A DNA stretch of 64,000 bases from Mycolicibacterium sp. 018/SC-01/001 (GCF_007096635.1 NZ_VKAA01000024.1:19366-83365), one strand, 5' to 3'. Shown: positions 34,354-43,547, counted from the first letter of the stretch. Made by a program: numbers and translations. The notes: generated by a model not told the origin, from the letters alone.

Positions 34354-34355
34354 GC

Positions 34356-35036
34356 TCAGCAGCGGAACGCGGCCCCGACACCGTCGGGTGGCGCCACGGG
34401 CTGCAGGCATCCGAACGGCAGAACGCCGTCGGCGCTGATCCGCACCGCCGAGCGGTGCGCGTAGTCGACGCAGAACAGGCCGGCGGCGTCGCTGCGGCAG
34501 CGGGTGTCGCCGATGCTCAGGGTCTGACCGGCGGGCAGCTGCGGCCCCGACCCGGCGGCGAACGGCCCCGGGTCACCGCGTGACGCCCCGACCCGCAGCT
34601 CAGCGCCGGGGAACGTGACCCAGCCCGCCTTCCACACCCCCTCGGCGCCGGGCGGCGGAGGCGGCGGCGCGCTCAGTTCGAGCAGGCACGTCAGGCCCTC
34701 GGTGGTGGTCATGCACTGGGTGGTGCCCGACGGCACCCCTGACGGCGCGGTGAACGCGGTGTCCTCGCCCAGCCTGGTGGTGACGCCGTCGCGGAATGCG
34801 ACGTGGAAGCCGGTCGCGTCCGCCGGCGCGCCGGCTTCGACGAACGCGATCACCTGCTCGATCGTCGCGCCCTCGCCCGGCGCGGGCGTGGGCCTGGCAG
34901 ACGACGGCGGCGCGGCCGTGCTGGTGGTGCCCGTGGGTCGTGCTGCCTGCGGCGATGCCGACTCCGGCTGACCGTCGGTGGACTGCGCGCAGCCGGCCGC
35001 CAGAATCGCCACTGCGAGCAGGCCGGCCATGCGCAT
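34356..35036 (-). CDS. lppI: Lipoprotein LppI-like
   Basis: The 226-residue product has a signal peptide with a lipobox ending at Cys16 (AILAAGCAQ). A Pro/Ser/Thr-rich linker follows to about residue 55, and then an exported domain with three likely disulphides (CMTTTEGLTCLLEL, DTRCRSDAAGLFCVDY, FGCLQPV...RC). Its position divergent from a LipT esterase equals Rv2046 (lppI) next to Rv2045c (lipT). The function is unknown. A -10 box lies 6 nt before the ATG. Confidence 0.8.
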   Translation of the reverse strand: MRMAGLLAVAILAAGCAQSTDGQPESASPQAARPTGTTSTAAPPSSARPTPAPGEGATIEQVIAFVEAGAPADATGFHVAFRDGVTTRLGEDTAFTAPSGVPSGTTQCMTTTEGLTCLLELSAPPPPPPGAEGVWKAGWVTFPGAELRVGASRGDPGPFAAGSGPQLPAGQTLSIGDTRCRSDAAGLFCVDYAHRSAVRISADGVLPFGCLQPVAPPDGVGAAFRC

Positions 35037-35042
35037 GACGAC

Positions 35043-35048
35043 AGGCTA
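35043..35048 (-). promoter_or_regulatory. -10 box for leaderless lppI
   Basis: TAGCCT on the minus strand fits TANNNT and lies 6 nt before the lppI ATG. Confidence 0.45.
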
Positions 35049-35099
35049 ACGGCCGCCCGACACGGCGCAGCCGACGCGGCGGGTCGGGCGTGCAGCGGC

Positions 35100-35105
35100 T
35101 ACCGT
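35100..35105 (+). promoter_or_regulatory. -10 box for lipT
   Basis: TACCGT fits TANNNT and lies 7 nt before the lipT ATG, so the transcript may be leaderless. An AGG just before the ATG is too close to serve as a ribosome binding site. Confidence 0.45.
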
Positions 35106-35112
35106 CGGGAGG

Positions 35113-36615
35113 ATGCACGAGCACACCGTGCGGGTCAGAACCGCAGCCGGGGTCGTCGAGGGTTTCACGCGTGACGACGTCCACCGCTGGCGGTCGATCC
35201 CATACGCCAAGCCGCCCGTGGGCCCCCTGCGGTTCCGCGCCCCGGCCCCGGTTGCGCCCTGGTCGGGGGTGCGGCACTGTCACGGGTTCGGCGCCTGCGC
35301 GCCCCAGCAGCGGATGTACACGCTGCTGCGGCCCGGCAAGTACCAGCCGATGAGCGAGGACTGTCTGACGCTCAACGTCGTGACTCCTGCCCGCGAGCAC
35401 ACCGGTCCGCTACCGGTGATGGTGTTCATCCATGGGGGCGGCTACCTGCTGGGCAGCTCGGCGACCCCGATCTACGACGGTGCCGCGCTGGCGCGTCGCG
35501 GGTGTGTCTACGTATCGGTCAACTACCGGCTCGGGCCGCTCGGGTGTTTGGAGCTGTCGTCGCTGTCGACGCCGGAACACCCCATCGACGACAACCTGTT
35601 CCTGCGCGATCTGGTGATGGCGTTGCGCTGGGTGCGTGACAACGCCGCCGCCTTCGGCGGTGACCCGGACAACGTGACGATCTTCGGGGAGAGTGCCGGC
35701 GCCCACGCGGTGGCGACATTGCTCGCGACCCCGGACGCCGCCGGCCTGTTCGCCCGGGCGATCGCGCAGAGCCCCAGCAGCGGGATGACCCGCGGCGCCG
35801 ACATCGCCGAGCAGTTCGCCCAGCGGTTCGCCCGCCACCTCGGCGCAGGAGAATCCGATGCCGCCGAGGTGCTGATGCGGACCCGGCCCGCCGAGCTGGT
35901 GACCGCACTCGAGCACCTGATCGTCGAGGGTCAGCGAGAGATGTTGGGCGCGTTCGCAATCGGGCCGACATTCGGCACCGATTACCTGCCGGCGAATCCG
36001 GCGGACGCGATGGCCGACGGCTCGGCGCACCGGGTGCCGCTGATCGTGGGCACCAACGCCGACGAGGGCAAACTGTTCACGCGTTTCCTCAAGCTGCTGC
36101 CGACCACCGAACCGGCCATCGAGCGCCTGTTCTCCCAGGCCGAACCTGGTGTGCGCGAACGCATTCTGGCGGCCTACCCCGGGTATCCGAAACCGGAGGC
36201 GTGCGTGCGACTCGGCGGCGACTTCATCTTCGCCTCGGCGATGTGGCAGATCGCCGAGGCGCACAGCCGGCACGCGCCGACGTACGTGTACCGCTACGAC
36301 TACGCGACACGGGCTCTGCATCTGTCGGGTCTGGGAGCCACGCATGCGATGGAGCTGCTCGCCGTCTTCGACGTGTACCGCTCCCGGTACGGCAAGCTGT
36401 TGGCCGCCGGGCTGGATGCGCGCACCGCCGGCAAGGTCAGTGACGACATCCAGAAGCGTTGGCTGTCCTTCGCCGCCGACGGGCTGCCGGGAGCGGACTG
36501 GCCCCGGTACGACCACGACGATCGTGCTGTGATGGTGCTCGACCGGCGACGCAGGGTCGAGCACGACCCGCACTCCGAGCGGCGCGAGGTGTGGAAGACG
36601 TTCGAGTTCGCGTAA
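35113..36615 (+). CDS. lipT: Type-B carboxylesterase LipT
   Basis: The 500-residue enzyme is an alpha/beta hydrolase of the carboxylesterase type-B family. The N-terminal signature is WRSIPYAKPPVGPLRFRAP, the oxyanion hole HGGGYLLGS, and the nucleophile serine in FGESAGAHAV. EDCLTLNVVTP is the second family signature, and the catalytic His is probably in GATHAMEL near residue 415. No signal peptide is visible. The arrangement with divergent lppI is conserved in M. tuberculosis. The natural ester substrate is unknown. Confidence 0.93.
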   Translation: MHEHTVRVRTAAGVVEGFTRDDVHRWRSIPYAKPPVGPLRFRAPAPVAPWSGVRHCHGFGACAPQQRMYTLLRPGKYQPMSEDCLTLNVVTPAREHTGPLPVMVFIHGGGYLLGSSATPIYDGAALARRGCVYVSVNYRLGPLGCLELSSLSTPEHPIDDNLFLRDLVMALRWVRDNAAAFGGDPDNVTIFGESAGAHAVATLLATPDAAGLFARAIAQSPSSGMTRGADIAEQFAQRFARHLGAGESDAAEVLMRTRPAELVTALEHLIVEGQREMLGAFAIGPTFGTDYLPANPADAMADGSAHRVPLIVGTNADEGKLFTRFLKLLPTTEPAIERLFSQAEPGVRERILAAYPGYPKPEACVRLGGDFIFASAMWQIAEAHSRHAPTYVYRYDYATRALHLSGLGATHAMELLAVFDVYRSRYGKLLAAGLDARTAGKVSDDIQKRWLSFAADGLPGADWPRYDHDDRAVMVLDRRRRVEHDPHSERREVWKTFEFA

Positions 36616-36654
36616 TAGCGTGCTGACTGCTGCGGTCTGTGGTTGCGTGAACGG

Positions 36655-38658
36655 GTGTCCGATGCGCCTTCCGCTCCCGCCGACCATCCGCTCGATCCCC
36701 TCACCGAGGCCGAATTCCGCGCAGTGGCCGCGGCTTTGCGGCGCGACCACGGTGTGCAGGCGGCGCCGACAGCAGAACATCGGGGATGGCGGTTCGCCTC
36801 GATCGAGCTGATCGAGCCGTCCAAGGCCGAGCTCGCCGGGTTCGCGGCCGGTGAGACCGGGCCCAGGCCCGCGCGGCGTGCGATGGTCGTCTGCTTCGAC
36901 CGCAGTGCGAACGCCACCTACAAGAGCGTGGTCTCGCTCACCGACGACCGGGTCGAATCGTTCGACCACATCCCCGGCGTGCAGGCCAACTTCACCGTCG
37001 ACGAGTTCACCGAGTGCGACCGGCTGCTGCGAACCCACCCCGACGTGATCGCCGCACTGCGCGGCCGCGGCGTCACCGACCTCGATCTGGTGTTCTTCGA
37101 CACCTGGACCTACGGGAACGCGGTCGCCCCACCGGAGTACCGCGACCGGCGCATCGGCTGGTCGGACAGCTGGGTCAAGGCCGCCCCGGGCGCCAACCCG
37201 TATGCCCGGATGCTCAGCGGTCTGCACTGTGTGATCGACCTCAACGCGATGGAACTTCTTCGCGTCGAGGACGTCGGGCCGTTCTCACCGGCCGGTGGTG
37301 CGGTGGCGCCGGAGGTGATGGGCGAGTACGTGCCGCGCCACATTCCCGAGCGTGTGCTCGCACGCGGCCGCCGGGAACCGCTGGCACCGCTGCACATCAC
37401 CCAGCCCGACGGGCCGTCGTTCCGCGTCGAGGGCAACCTGGTGACGTGGCAGAACTGGTCGCTACGGGTCGGTTTCAACTATCGCGAGGGAATGACTCTG
37501 CACACGGTGCGGTACCGCGACGGCGATCGTGATCGGTCGATCGCGCACCGCATGTCGTTCGCCGAGATGGTCGTCCCGTACCGGGACCCCTCCCCGGATC
37601 ACTACCGGCGCACGGCATTCGACATCGGGGAGTGGGGCCTGGGCTTCATGACCACATCGCTGGAACTGGGTTGCGACTGCCTGGGTGAGATCCGCTACCT
37701 GGACGCCGTCCTGCACGACAGCGCCGGTGAGCCCTACACGATCACCAACGCGATCTGTCTGCACGAGGAGGACAACGCCGTGCTCTGGAAGCACGTCGAC
37801 CACGACATCGGCGCCGAAGTCCGGCGCATGCGCCGACTCACGCTGTCGTTCCACGTCACGGTCGCCAACTACGAATACCTCGTGTACTGGCGGCTCTACC
37901 AGGACGGCAACATCGAGTGCGAGGTCCGCGCCACCGGCATCATGGTGACCACACCCCTGCCGGTCGGTGCTCTTAGTCCGAACGGGACGATCGTCGACGA
38001 GCGCACGTATGCGCCCTTCCACCAACACTTCCTGGTCGCGCGTCTCGACATGGACATCGACGGGACCGACAACACCGTCGTCATGAGCGAGTCCGCGGCC
38101 GCACCCGTCGGCCCGGAGAACCCGTACGGCTTGTCGCTGGTGACCCGCAACGTCGCACTGCGAACCGAGAGCGAGGCGCGCCAGGACGTCGACTTCGGCA
38201 CGCAGCGCGCCTGGAAGGTGGTCAATCCCAACGTGCGAACCGGTATCGGCGGGCATCCGGCCTACAAGCTGGTGCCCACCGGAGCGATCCCGCCGATGTT
38301 CGATCCGTCCTCGCCGGTGTTGCAGCGGGCCGGCGTGATCGCCCACACCCTGTGGGTCACCCCCAACCGGCCCGATGAGCGTTGGCCGGCAGGAGAATTC
38401 GTCAACCAATCGGAACGCGACACCGGGTTGACGCAGTGGACGGCGGCTGATCGCGCCATCGAGAACACCGACGTCGTGCTCTGGTACACCTTCGGTATCC
38501 ACCACATCACCCGCCCGGAGGACTGGCCGGTCATGCCCGCCGACATCGTCTCGTTCTGGCTCAAGCCGTTCGGGTTCTTCGACCGCAACCCTGCGCTCGA
38601 CGTCGTCGACACGCCGCCGCAGGCCTGTCACACGTCGAGCACCAGCGCCCACCACTGA
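36655..38658 (+). CDS. Copper-containing primary-amine oxidase
   Basis: The 667-residue enzyme oxidises primary amines to aldehydes with release of ammonia and hydrogen peroxide. The tyrosine that becomes the topaquinone cofactor is in VANYEYLVYW (Y406 from this start). Copper histidines are in FHQHFLVARLDMDIDG and WYTFGIHHITRPEDWPVMP. The N-terminal LDPLTEAEFRAVAAALR is the usual N2 domain start. GTG 36655 was preferred to an in-frame TTG four codons upstream; neither has a clear ribosome binding site. It lies 39 bp after lipT and may be cotranscribed with it. Confidence 0.93.
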   Translation: MSDAPSAPADHPLDPLTEAEFRAVAAALRRDHGVQAAPTAEHRGWRFASIELIEPSKAELAGFAAGETGPRPARRAMVVCFDRSANATYKSVVSLTDDRVESFDHIPGVQANFTVDEFTECDRLLRTHPDVIAALRGRGVTDLDLVFFDTWTYGNAVAPPEYRDRRIGWSDSWVKAAPGANPYARMLSGLHCVIDLNAMELLRVEDVGPFSPAGGAVAPEVMGEYVPRHIPERVLARGRREPLAPLHITQPDGPSFRVEGNLVTWQNWSLRVGFNYREGMTLHTVRYRDGDRDRSIAHRMSFAEMVVPYRDPSPDHYRRTAFDIGEWGLGFMTTSLELGCDCLGEIRYLDAVLHDSAGEPYTITNAICLHEEDNAVLWKHVDHDIGAEVRRMRRLTLSFHVTVANYEYLVYWRLYQDGNIECEVRATGIMVTTPLPVGALSPNGTIVDERTYAPFHQHFLVARLDMDIDGTDNTVVMSESAAAPVGPENPYGLSLVTRNVALRTESEARQDVDFGTQRAWKVVNPNVRTGIGGHPAYKLVPTGAIPPMFDPSSPVLQRAGVIAHTLWVTPNRPDERWPAGEFVNQSERDTGLTQWTAADRAIENTDVVLWYTFGIHHITRPEDWPVMPADIVSFWLKPFGFFDRNPALDVVDTPPQACHTSSTSAHH

Positions 38659-38663
38659 TTCCC

Positions 38664-38990
38664 GTGGTCGTCAGATCGGTCGCGTTGTTCGTGCTGGCAG
38701 CAGTCCTCGAGATCGGCGGAGCGTGGCTGGTGTGGCAGGGCGTTCGCGAGCACCGCGGCTGGCTGTGGATGGGTGCGGGCGTGATCGCCCTGGGCGCCTA
38801 TGGATTCGTGGCCGCCTTCCAGCCCGATGCGCATTTCGGCAGGGTGCTGGCCGCCTATGGCGGCGTGTTCATCGCGGGCTCTCTGCTCTGGGGCATGGCA
38901 CTCGACGGTTTCCGGCCCGACCGCTGGGATGTGGCCGGTGCAGTGGTCGCCCTGCTCGGCGTCGGGCTGATCATGTACGGCCCGCGCTGA
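38664..38990 (+). CDS. YnfA/UPF0060 family membrane protein
   Basis: This 108-residue protein has four membrane helices and the typical YnfA features LEIGGAWLVWQGVREHRGW, GAYGFVAAFQPDAHFGRVLAAYGGVFI and DRWDVAGAVVALLGVGLIMYGPR. It resembles small multidrug-resistance folds, but transport activity of the family is not established. It starts with GTG 5 bp after the amine oxidase stop, in the same direction, and ends 4 bp from a convergent gene. Confidence 0.92.
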   Translation: MVVRSVALFVLAAVLEIGGAWLVWQGVREHRGWLWMGAGVIALGAYGFVAAFQPDAHFGRVLAAYGGVFIAGSLLWGMALDGFRPDRWDVAGAVVALLGVGLIMYGPR

Positions 38991-38994
38991 CCGG

Positions 38995-39891
38995 TCACCG
39001 TAGGTGGGCGCTGCCGTCGTCGAGGTCGTCGCGACTGAGGCCCATCGGTGTGCCGGCAGGTACGTCGCCGCCCGCGACCACGGCGCGGGTGATCGGTGTC
39101 AGCGCTGCGAACAAGGTCTCCACCTCGTCGTCGTCGAGCGCATCGAGAGCGGGCAGGGCGAGGGCGTCGGTCCTGTCCTCGATGTGCTGTTTGAGTCGCC
39201 TGCCCTCCTCGGTGATGGTGCCCGCCGCGTCGAGCAGTCCCCGGTCGTGCAGCGCCTGGCTGTGTGCCGCCCACTGGGCGTCGTCGTAGTCGCGGGTGCG
39301 CTTGATCATGTCGGCCGGTACCCGTCCCGCGGCGGCGTGGAGCACGTTGGATTCCCGGCCCGACAGACCTTCGGCGACGAGGACGGCGACGTGGCCGTCG
39401 CCGCGGTGTTCGCGCAGCAGGGTGGCCGCGTGCCACAGGTGCGCGGGCGGGTCGCTGGGCCATGGCAGCGACCGGTTGGCCGCGTACAGCGTGCGGCCGC
39501 TGACGTCGGCGCCGGTGGCCGCGCGGGCCGCCAGCTCGGCGACATCCCGCGCGTCGGAGTCGGTGACCCCGTAGCGGCGCAGCGCCGCCACCGCGCCCCG
39601 TTCGCGGGCACGCAGCGCGTCGGCGGGGGGTGCCACGTCCCAGGCGGCCGGCAGCGCCTTGGCGACCCGACCGGGTGCGAAGTTGTAGAACGCCGCGGTC
39701 ACCACCTCCGCCGGCACGATGCCCAGCGGAGCGGACCGCGCCGCGAAGTAGCCCATCCAGAAACCGCGGTAGCCGAGGTCGTCGCACACCGCGCGGGCTT
39801 CCGGTGCGAAATAGGTGACGGCGTGCACCGGCTCGATCCGGTCGAAGAAGCGGCGGGCCAGCGTGATCGGGCGCCGAGAGCGGTTGTCCAC
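38995..39891 (-). CDS. SCO6745-family conserved protein
   Basis: The 298-residue protein carries FFDRIEPVHAVTYFAPEARA, YRGFWMGYFAARSAPLG and AAFYNFAPGRVAKALP, the pattern I recall for the actinobacterial SCO6745 family, whose members look like winged-helix proteins with a helical N-terminal part. HDRGLLDAAGTITEEGRRLKQ resembles a MarR-like winged helix near residues 215-240. The GTG start (VDNRSRRPITLARRF) was chosen from family N-termini; the frame remains open further upstream. Function unknown. Confidence 0.7.
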   Translation of the reverse strand: MDNRSRRPITLARRFFDRIEPVHAVTYFAPEARAVCDDLGYRGFWMGYFAARSAPLGIVPAEVVTAAFYNFAPGRVAKALPAAWDVAPPADALRARERGAVAALRRYGVTDSDARDVAELAARAATGADVSGRTLYAANRSLPWPSDPPAHLWHAATLLREHRGDGHVAVLVAEGLSGRESNVLHAAAGRVPADMIKRTRDYDDAQWAAHSQALHDRGLLDAAGTITEEGRRLKQHIEDRTDALALPALDALDDDEVETLFAALTPITRAVVAGGDVPAGTPMGLSRDDLDDGSAHLR

Positions 39892-39926
39892 TCCCGCAGT
39901 CAACCACCTCTGCCTGCGGGTTCTGC

Positions 39927-39932
39927 TAACGT
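39927..39932 (+). promoter_or_regulatory. -10 box upstream of the three-module lipoprotein gene
   Basis: TAACGT fits TANNNT and would start transcription near 39939, giving a leader of about 30 nt. No strong ribosome binding site is visible before the ATG at 39970. Confidence 0.35.
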
Positions 39933-39969
39933 CCCCTGCACTGTGGGTCGGGGGTGACGGACAAAGCAG

Positions 39970-40698
39970 ATGGCCAAGCTGATCGGAGCGATCACCGTAC
40001 TCGCCGGCGCCGTCGGCGTGCTGGTGGGGTGCGGTTCCCCGACTGGTTCCGATGCGATCCCGGCCGTGGCACCGCAGGATCTGCAGTCCGACATCGCCAC
40101 TCGTCTGGCCGCGGCGGGGGAGCAGCCGCAATCGGTGGTCTGCAAAGACCCACTGGTCGGTGAGGTCGGCCAGTCCGCGCGGTGCGATGTGACGCTGAGC
40201 GCGACGAACAGTTTCGAGCCGATTGTCACTGTCACCGACATCGACGGGGGCTCGATCGTCTACGATATGATTCCCGCGCTGTCCCGCGCCCAGCTGGAAC
40301 ATGGTGTGGCGCGGCTGATCTCGAGCTCGCCGGACGCGGTGAGATGCCTCTCGGGGTTGCCGGGCCGTCCAGGTGCGGTGGCGATGTGTGACGTGGCCGC
40401 CGACGGTGCGACAGTACGCCGCACCGCGACGGTGACCGGCGTCAAGGGTTTGACGATGACGTTCGACGTGCTGCCGTTGCTGACCAAGGCCGAGGTGGAG
40501 ACCTCACTGCTCGACGAGCTCGCCGCGCGCGTGAACAAGCGACCGGATTCCGCGGTGTGCGCCGGGAACCTGGAAGGCCGGATCGGCAACAGCGTGGACT
40601 GCACGGTGGTCTCGGGCCCGGAGCGTGCCGAGCTGAGGCTCACGGTGACCGCGGTCGACGGCACGACGATCGACTACAGCTACGCGCCGAAGCGGTGA
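39970..40698 (+). CDS. Lipoprotein with three tandem DUF4333-like modules
   Basis: The 242-residue protein has a signal peptide with a clear lipobox ending at Cys21 (VLVGCGSP). The exported part consists of three similar units, each with a cysteine pair spaced C-x13-C: Cys58/72, Cys126/140 and Cys197/211. Each pair is followed by a T-V-T-x-V-D/G beta segment (VTVTDIDGGSI, ATVTGVKGLTM, LTVTAVDGTTI). The unit resembles DUF4333, present once in the membrane protein at 7997. I know no function; an envelope role is inferred from the signal. Confidence 0.8.
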   Translation: MAKLIGAITVLAGAVGVLVGCGSPTGSDAIPAVAPQDLQSDIATRLAAAGEQPQSVVCKDPLVGEVGQSARCDVTLSATNSFEPIVTVTDIDGGSIVYDMIPALSRAQLEHGVARLISSSPDAVRCLSGLPGRPGAVAMCDVAADGATVRRTATVTGVKGLTMTFDVLPLLTKAEVETSLLDELAARVNKRPDSAVCAGNLEGRIGNSVDCTVVSGPERAELRLTVTAVDGTTIDYSYAPKR

Positions 40699-40700
40699 CC

Positions 40701-41402
40701 TCAGTCCTCGGTGGCCACCGCCGAGGCCGCCTCGTCGATGATCGCTCGCATCGCGTTCTCCGCGGCGTCGGGGTCGCCGAGCCGGACCGCGCGGGCCACT
40801 TCGTCGTGCAGTGCGATGGCGGCCGGATTCGGTGTGGCGGGCATCATGCCGTGATGGGTGCGGCCGGCGAGCACCTCGGCGACGACATCGTAGAGGGCGC
40901 GGAACATCTCGTTACCGCTGGCTTCCAGCATCGTGCGGTGAAACACCTTGTCGGCCAGCAGGTATGACTCCAGATCGCCGGACCGTCCGTGCATCACCAT
41001 GTCGGACACGGCGGCGGCCATGATGCGGCACTGATGCGGGTCCGCGCGCTGCGCGGCCAGCGCGGCAGCCGCGGGCTCGAAACCGCGCCGCAGTTCCGAC
41101 AGGGAGGCGAGTTGCCGGGCCCGATCGTCGGAGTCGAGGCGCCATCGGATCAAGCGGGGATCGAAGACGTTCCAGTTCGCGGCGGGCTGGATCGTGATGC
41201 CCACGCGACGCCGCGAGGCCACCATGCCCATGGACTCCAGGACCCGGATCGCCTCCCGGGCGACGCTGCGCGACACCCGATGACGAGAGCACACACCGTC
41301 GAGATTCAGCACATCGCCTTCGGCATGGACGCCCGACACGATCGCAGTGCCGAGCGCGCTCAGCACGCTGCCGTGCAGCGCGGCGGATGGCGTCTCGGTC
41401 AC
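40701..41402 (-). CDS. FadR-type GntR family regulator, probably of gluconate genes
   Basis: The 233-residue regulator has an N-terminal winged helix (LDGVCSRHRVSRSVAREAIRVLESMGMV) and a C-terminal FCD ligand-binding domain with metal-binding residues in FHRTMLEASGN and ALHDEVARAVRLGD. The linker WNVFDPRLIRWRL is common in gluconate/galactonate regulators. It starts at GTG and diverges from gntK-gntP, so it very likely represses them in the absence of gluconate or its phosphate. It converges with the lipoprotein gene, with 2 bp between stops. Confidence 0.88.
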   Translation of the reverse strand: MTETPSAALHGSVLSALGTAIVSGVHAEGDVLNLDGVCSRHRVSRSVAREAIRVLESMGMVASRRRVGITIQPAANWNVFDPRLIRWRLDSDDRARQLASLSELRRGFEPAAAALAAQRADPHQCRIMAAAVSDMVMHGRSGDLESYLLADKVFHRTMLEASGNEMFRALYDVVAEVLAGRTHHGMMPATPNPAAIALHDEVARAVRLGDPDAAENAMRAIIDEAASAVATED

Positions 41403-41542
41403 GCAATCATCCTGTCATAGGCGACAGCCGTGGCGAATGATCAGATTCCAATCGTCATCTACTTGAAATCGTATGCTGATTGAGGCATCGTGTGTGACGG
41501 CAAGCACAGCAGGGTAGTCGGGCGCGGTAGTAAGGAGTCAGG
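41403..41542. promoter_or_regulatory. gntR/gntK divergent control region
   Basis: The 140-bp region contains an inverted repeat CTGTC (41412-41416) and GACAG (41423-41427), 10 bp upstream of the regulator start, and a second imperfect one centred on GATTCCAATC near 41445. AAGGAG (41532-41537) is the gntK ribosome binding site, 5 nt before the GTG start. Which repeat is the operator cannot be decided by eye. Confidence 0.4.
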
Positions 41543-42055
41543 GTGGCGGCACCGGTCGTGGTCATGGGCGTATCGGGTTCGGGCAAGTCGACCGTCGGCG
41601 CGGCTCTCGCGCAACGACTGCGCGTACCGTTCGCCGACGCGGACGACTTCCATCCCCCCGCGAACATCGCCAAGATGACCGCCGGTCACGCCCTGGACGA
41701 CGACGACCGGTATCCCTGGTTGGAAGCGATCGGCGACTGGCTGGCGCAGCGCTGCGACACGGGCGGCGTCATGAGTTGTTCGGCGCTCAAGCGCAGTTAT
41801 CGCGAGCAGCTGCGCGGCCATTGCGCCGGCGTGCTGTTCTTGCATCTGAGCGGGACGCCGGACGTCATCGCCCGCAGGCAGGCCAGCCGGCCCGGGCACT
41901 TCATGCCCGCCTCGCTGCTGGACTCGCAGTTCGCGACCCTCGAACCGCTGGGCGCCGACGAGCCCGGCACCACCATCGACGTCGACCAGAGCATCGACGC
42001 GATCATCGACACCTATTGCGCGACAACCGCTTCGGCGACCGAACAGGAGAAGTGA
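41543..42055 (+). CDS. gntK: Gluconokinase
   Basis: GntK phosphorylates D-gluconate to 6-phosphogluconate for the pentose phosphate pathway. The 170-residue P-loop kinase has Walker A in MGVSGSGKSTVG and the family motifs FADADDFHPPANIAKM, LDDDDRYPWLEAI, SCSALKRSYREQLR and RPGHFMPASLLDSQFATLE. Translation starts at GTG behind AAGGAG. Its TGA shares the A with the ATG of gntP, so the two are coupled. Confidence 0.95.
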   Translation: MAAPVVVMGVSGSGKSTVGAALAQRLRVPFADADDFHPPANIAKMTAGHALDDDDRYPWLEAIGDWLAQRCDTGGVMSCSALKRSYREQLRGHCAGVLFLHLSGTPDVIARRQASRPGHFMPASLLDSQFATLEPLGADEPGTTIDVDQSIDAIIDTYCATTASATEQEK

Positions 42056-43530
42056 TGAAATCGTCCGTGCTCACCGTCCTCGCGGCGGACACCGAGCTCC
42101 CCGAACCGGTCGCGTCAGGCTGGCAACTGGTGCTCGCCGCGCTCGCGGGCATCGCGCTGATCGTCGTGCTCATCACCGTCGCGAAACTCCACCCGTTCCT
42201 GTCGCTGATCTTCGGCGCGCTGGCTGTCGGGATCGTCGCGGGCATGAACGTCGGGGATGTACTCGAGTCGTTCTCCGACGGATTCGGCACCACCGCAGCA
42301 GGTGTCGGCATCTTGATCGCATTGGGCGCCATGTTCGCCAAGCTGCTCGCCGACTCCGGCGGAGCCGACGAGATCGTCGACACCATCGTCGGGCGGGCCT
42401 CGCCGCGCGCGCTGCCCTGGGCGATGGCCGTGGTCGGCGCGATCATCGGCCTGCCGATGTTCTTCGAGATCGGCGTCGTGTTGCTGATGCCGGTCATCTA
42501 CCTGGTCGCCAAGCGCTCGGGCCTGTCCCTGATCACGATCGGTATCCCCGCGCTGGCGGGCCTGTCGGCGATGCACGGGCTCGTCCCGCCGCATCCCGGC
42601 CCGCTCACCGCGATCGACCTGCTCGGCGCGGATCTCGGCGTGACGCTGGCGCTCGGTGTGGCAGTGGCGATTCCCACGGTCATCGTCGCCGGCCCGCTGT
42701 TCGGGAAACTGGCCGGCCGGTGGGTCGTCATCGACATCCCGGACCGTTTCGCCGCCGACGACGTCCGGGCCGACGGGGGTTCCGGCGGCACCGGCGCCGC
42801 AGCAACGGGAGGGGCCGGCGGCGGTGCGCAGGCCGGCACGCAGGTGGCGGCTCAACGCACCCGGCCGAGTTTCGGTATCACGATCTTCTCCGTGTTGCTG
42901 CCGGTCGCGCTGATGATGGGAAAGGCGCTCGTCGACATCTTCGTCGCCGACGAGAACAGCCTGCTGCGGCAGACGTTCGACATCCTGGGCCGGCCGCTGA
43001 TGGCGCTGCTGATCGCGGTCATCGTCGGCATCTTCACCCTCGGCCGCGGCGCCGCGATGACGCGCGATCAGATCGTCAAGTGCATCGAGTCGTCGCTGCC
43101 GCCGGTGGCCGGCATCATCCTGATCGTCGCGGCGGGCGGCGGATTCAAGCAGTTGCTCGTCGACACCGGCATCGGAACGCTGCTGGCCGACTGGGCCAAG
43201 GGTGCCAACGTCTCGGTCATCCTGCTGGCGTGGACCATTGCCGTGCTCATCCGCCTGGCGACGGGATCTGCGACGGTCGCCACCATCACCGCGTCGTCGT
43301 TGATGCTGGGCCTGGTGGACGGGCTCAGCACCGGTGAGGTGTCACTGGTCGTGCTGGCCGTAGGCGCCGGTTCGCTGTTCTTCTCCCACGTCAACGACGC
43401 CGGATTCTGGCTCATCAAGGAGTTCTTCGGAATGAGCGTCGGGCAGACCATCAAGAGCTGGTCGGTGATGGAGACCGTGCTGTCGGTGACGGGTCTGATC
43501 CTGGTGCTGCTGCTGGGGATCGTCATCTGA
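42055..43530 (+). CDS. gntP: Gluconate:H+ symporter GntP
   Basis: The 491-residue protein is a GntP-family permease with about 12-14 membrane segments. Landmarks are GMFAKLLADSGGA-like IALGAMFAKLLADSGGADEI, LPMFFEIGVVLLMPVIY, MHGLVPPHPGPL and the C-terminal HVNDAGFWLIKEFFGMSVGQT. A Gly/Ala-rich hydrophilic loop (residues 240-265) separates the two halves and is longer than in enteric GntP. Translation is coupled to gntK. Confidence 0.94.
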   Translation: MKSSVLTVLAADTELPEPVASGWQLVLAALAGIALIVVLITVAKLHPFLSLIFGALAVGIVAGMNVGDVLESFSDGFGTTAAGVGILIALGAMFAKLLADSGGADEIVDTIVGRASPRALPWAMAVVGAIIGLPMFFEIGVVLLMPVIYLVAKRSGLSLITIGIPALAGLSAMHGLVPPHPGPLTAIDLLGADLGVTLALGVAVAIPTVIVAGPLFGKLAGRWVVIDIPDRFAADDVRADGGSGGTGAAATGGAGGGAQAGTQVAAQRTRPSFGITIFSVLLPVALMMGKALVDIFVADENSLLRQTFDILGRPLMALLIAVIVGIFTLGRGAAMTRDQIVKCIESSLPPVAGIILIVAAGGGFKQLLVDTGIGTLLADWAKGANVSVILLAWTIAVLIRLATGSATVATITASSLMLGLVDGLSTGEVSLVVLAVGAGSLFFSHVNDAGFWLIKEFFGMSVGQTIKSWSVMETVLSVTGLILVLLLGIVI

Positions 43531-43547
43531 TCCCCGGCGGCCTCACC

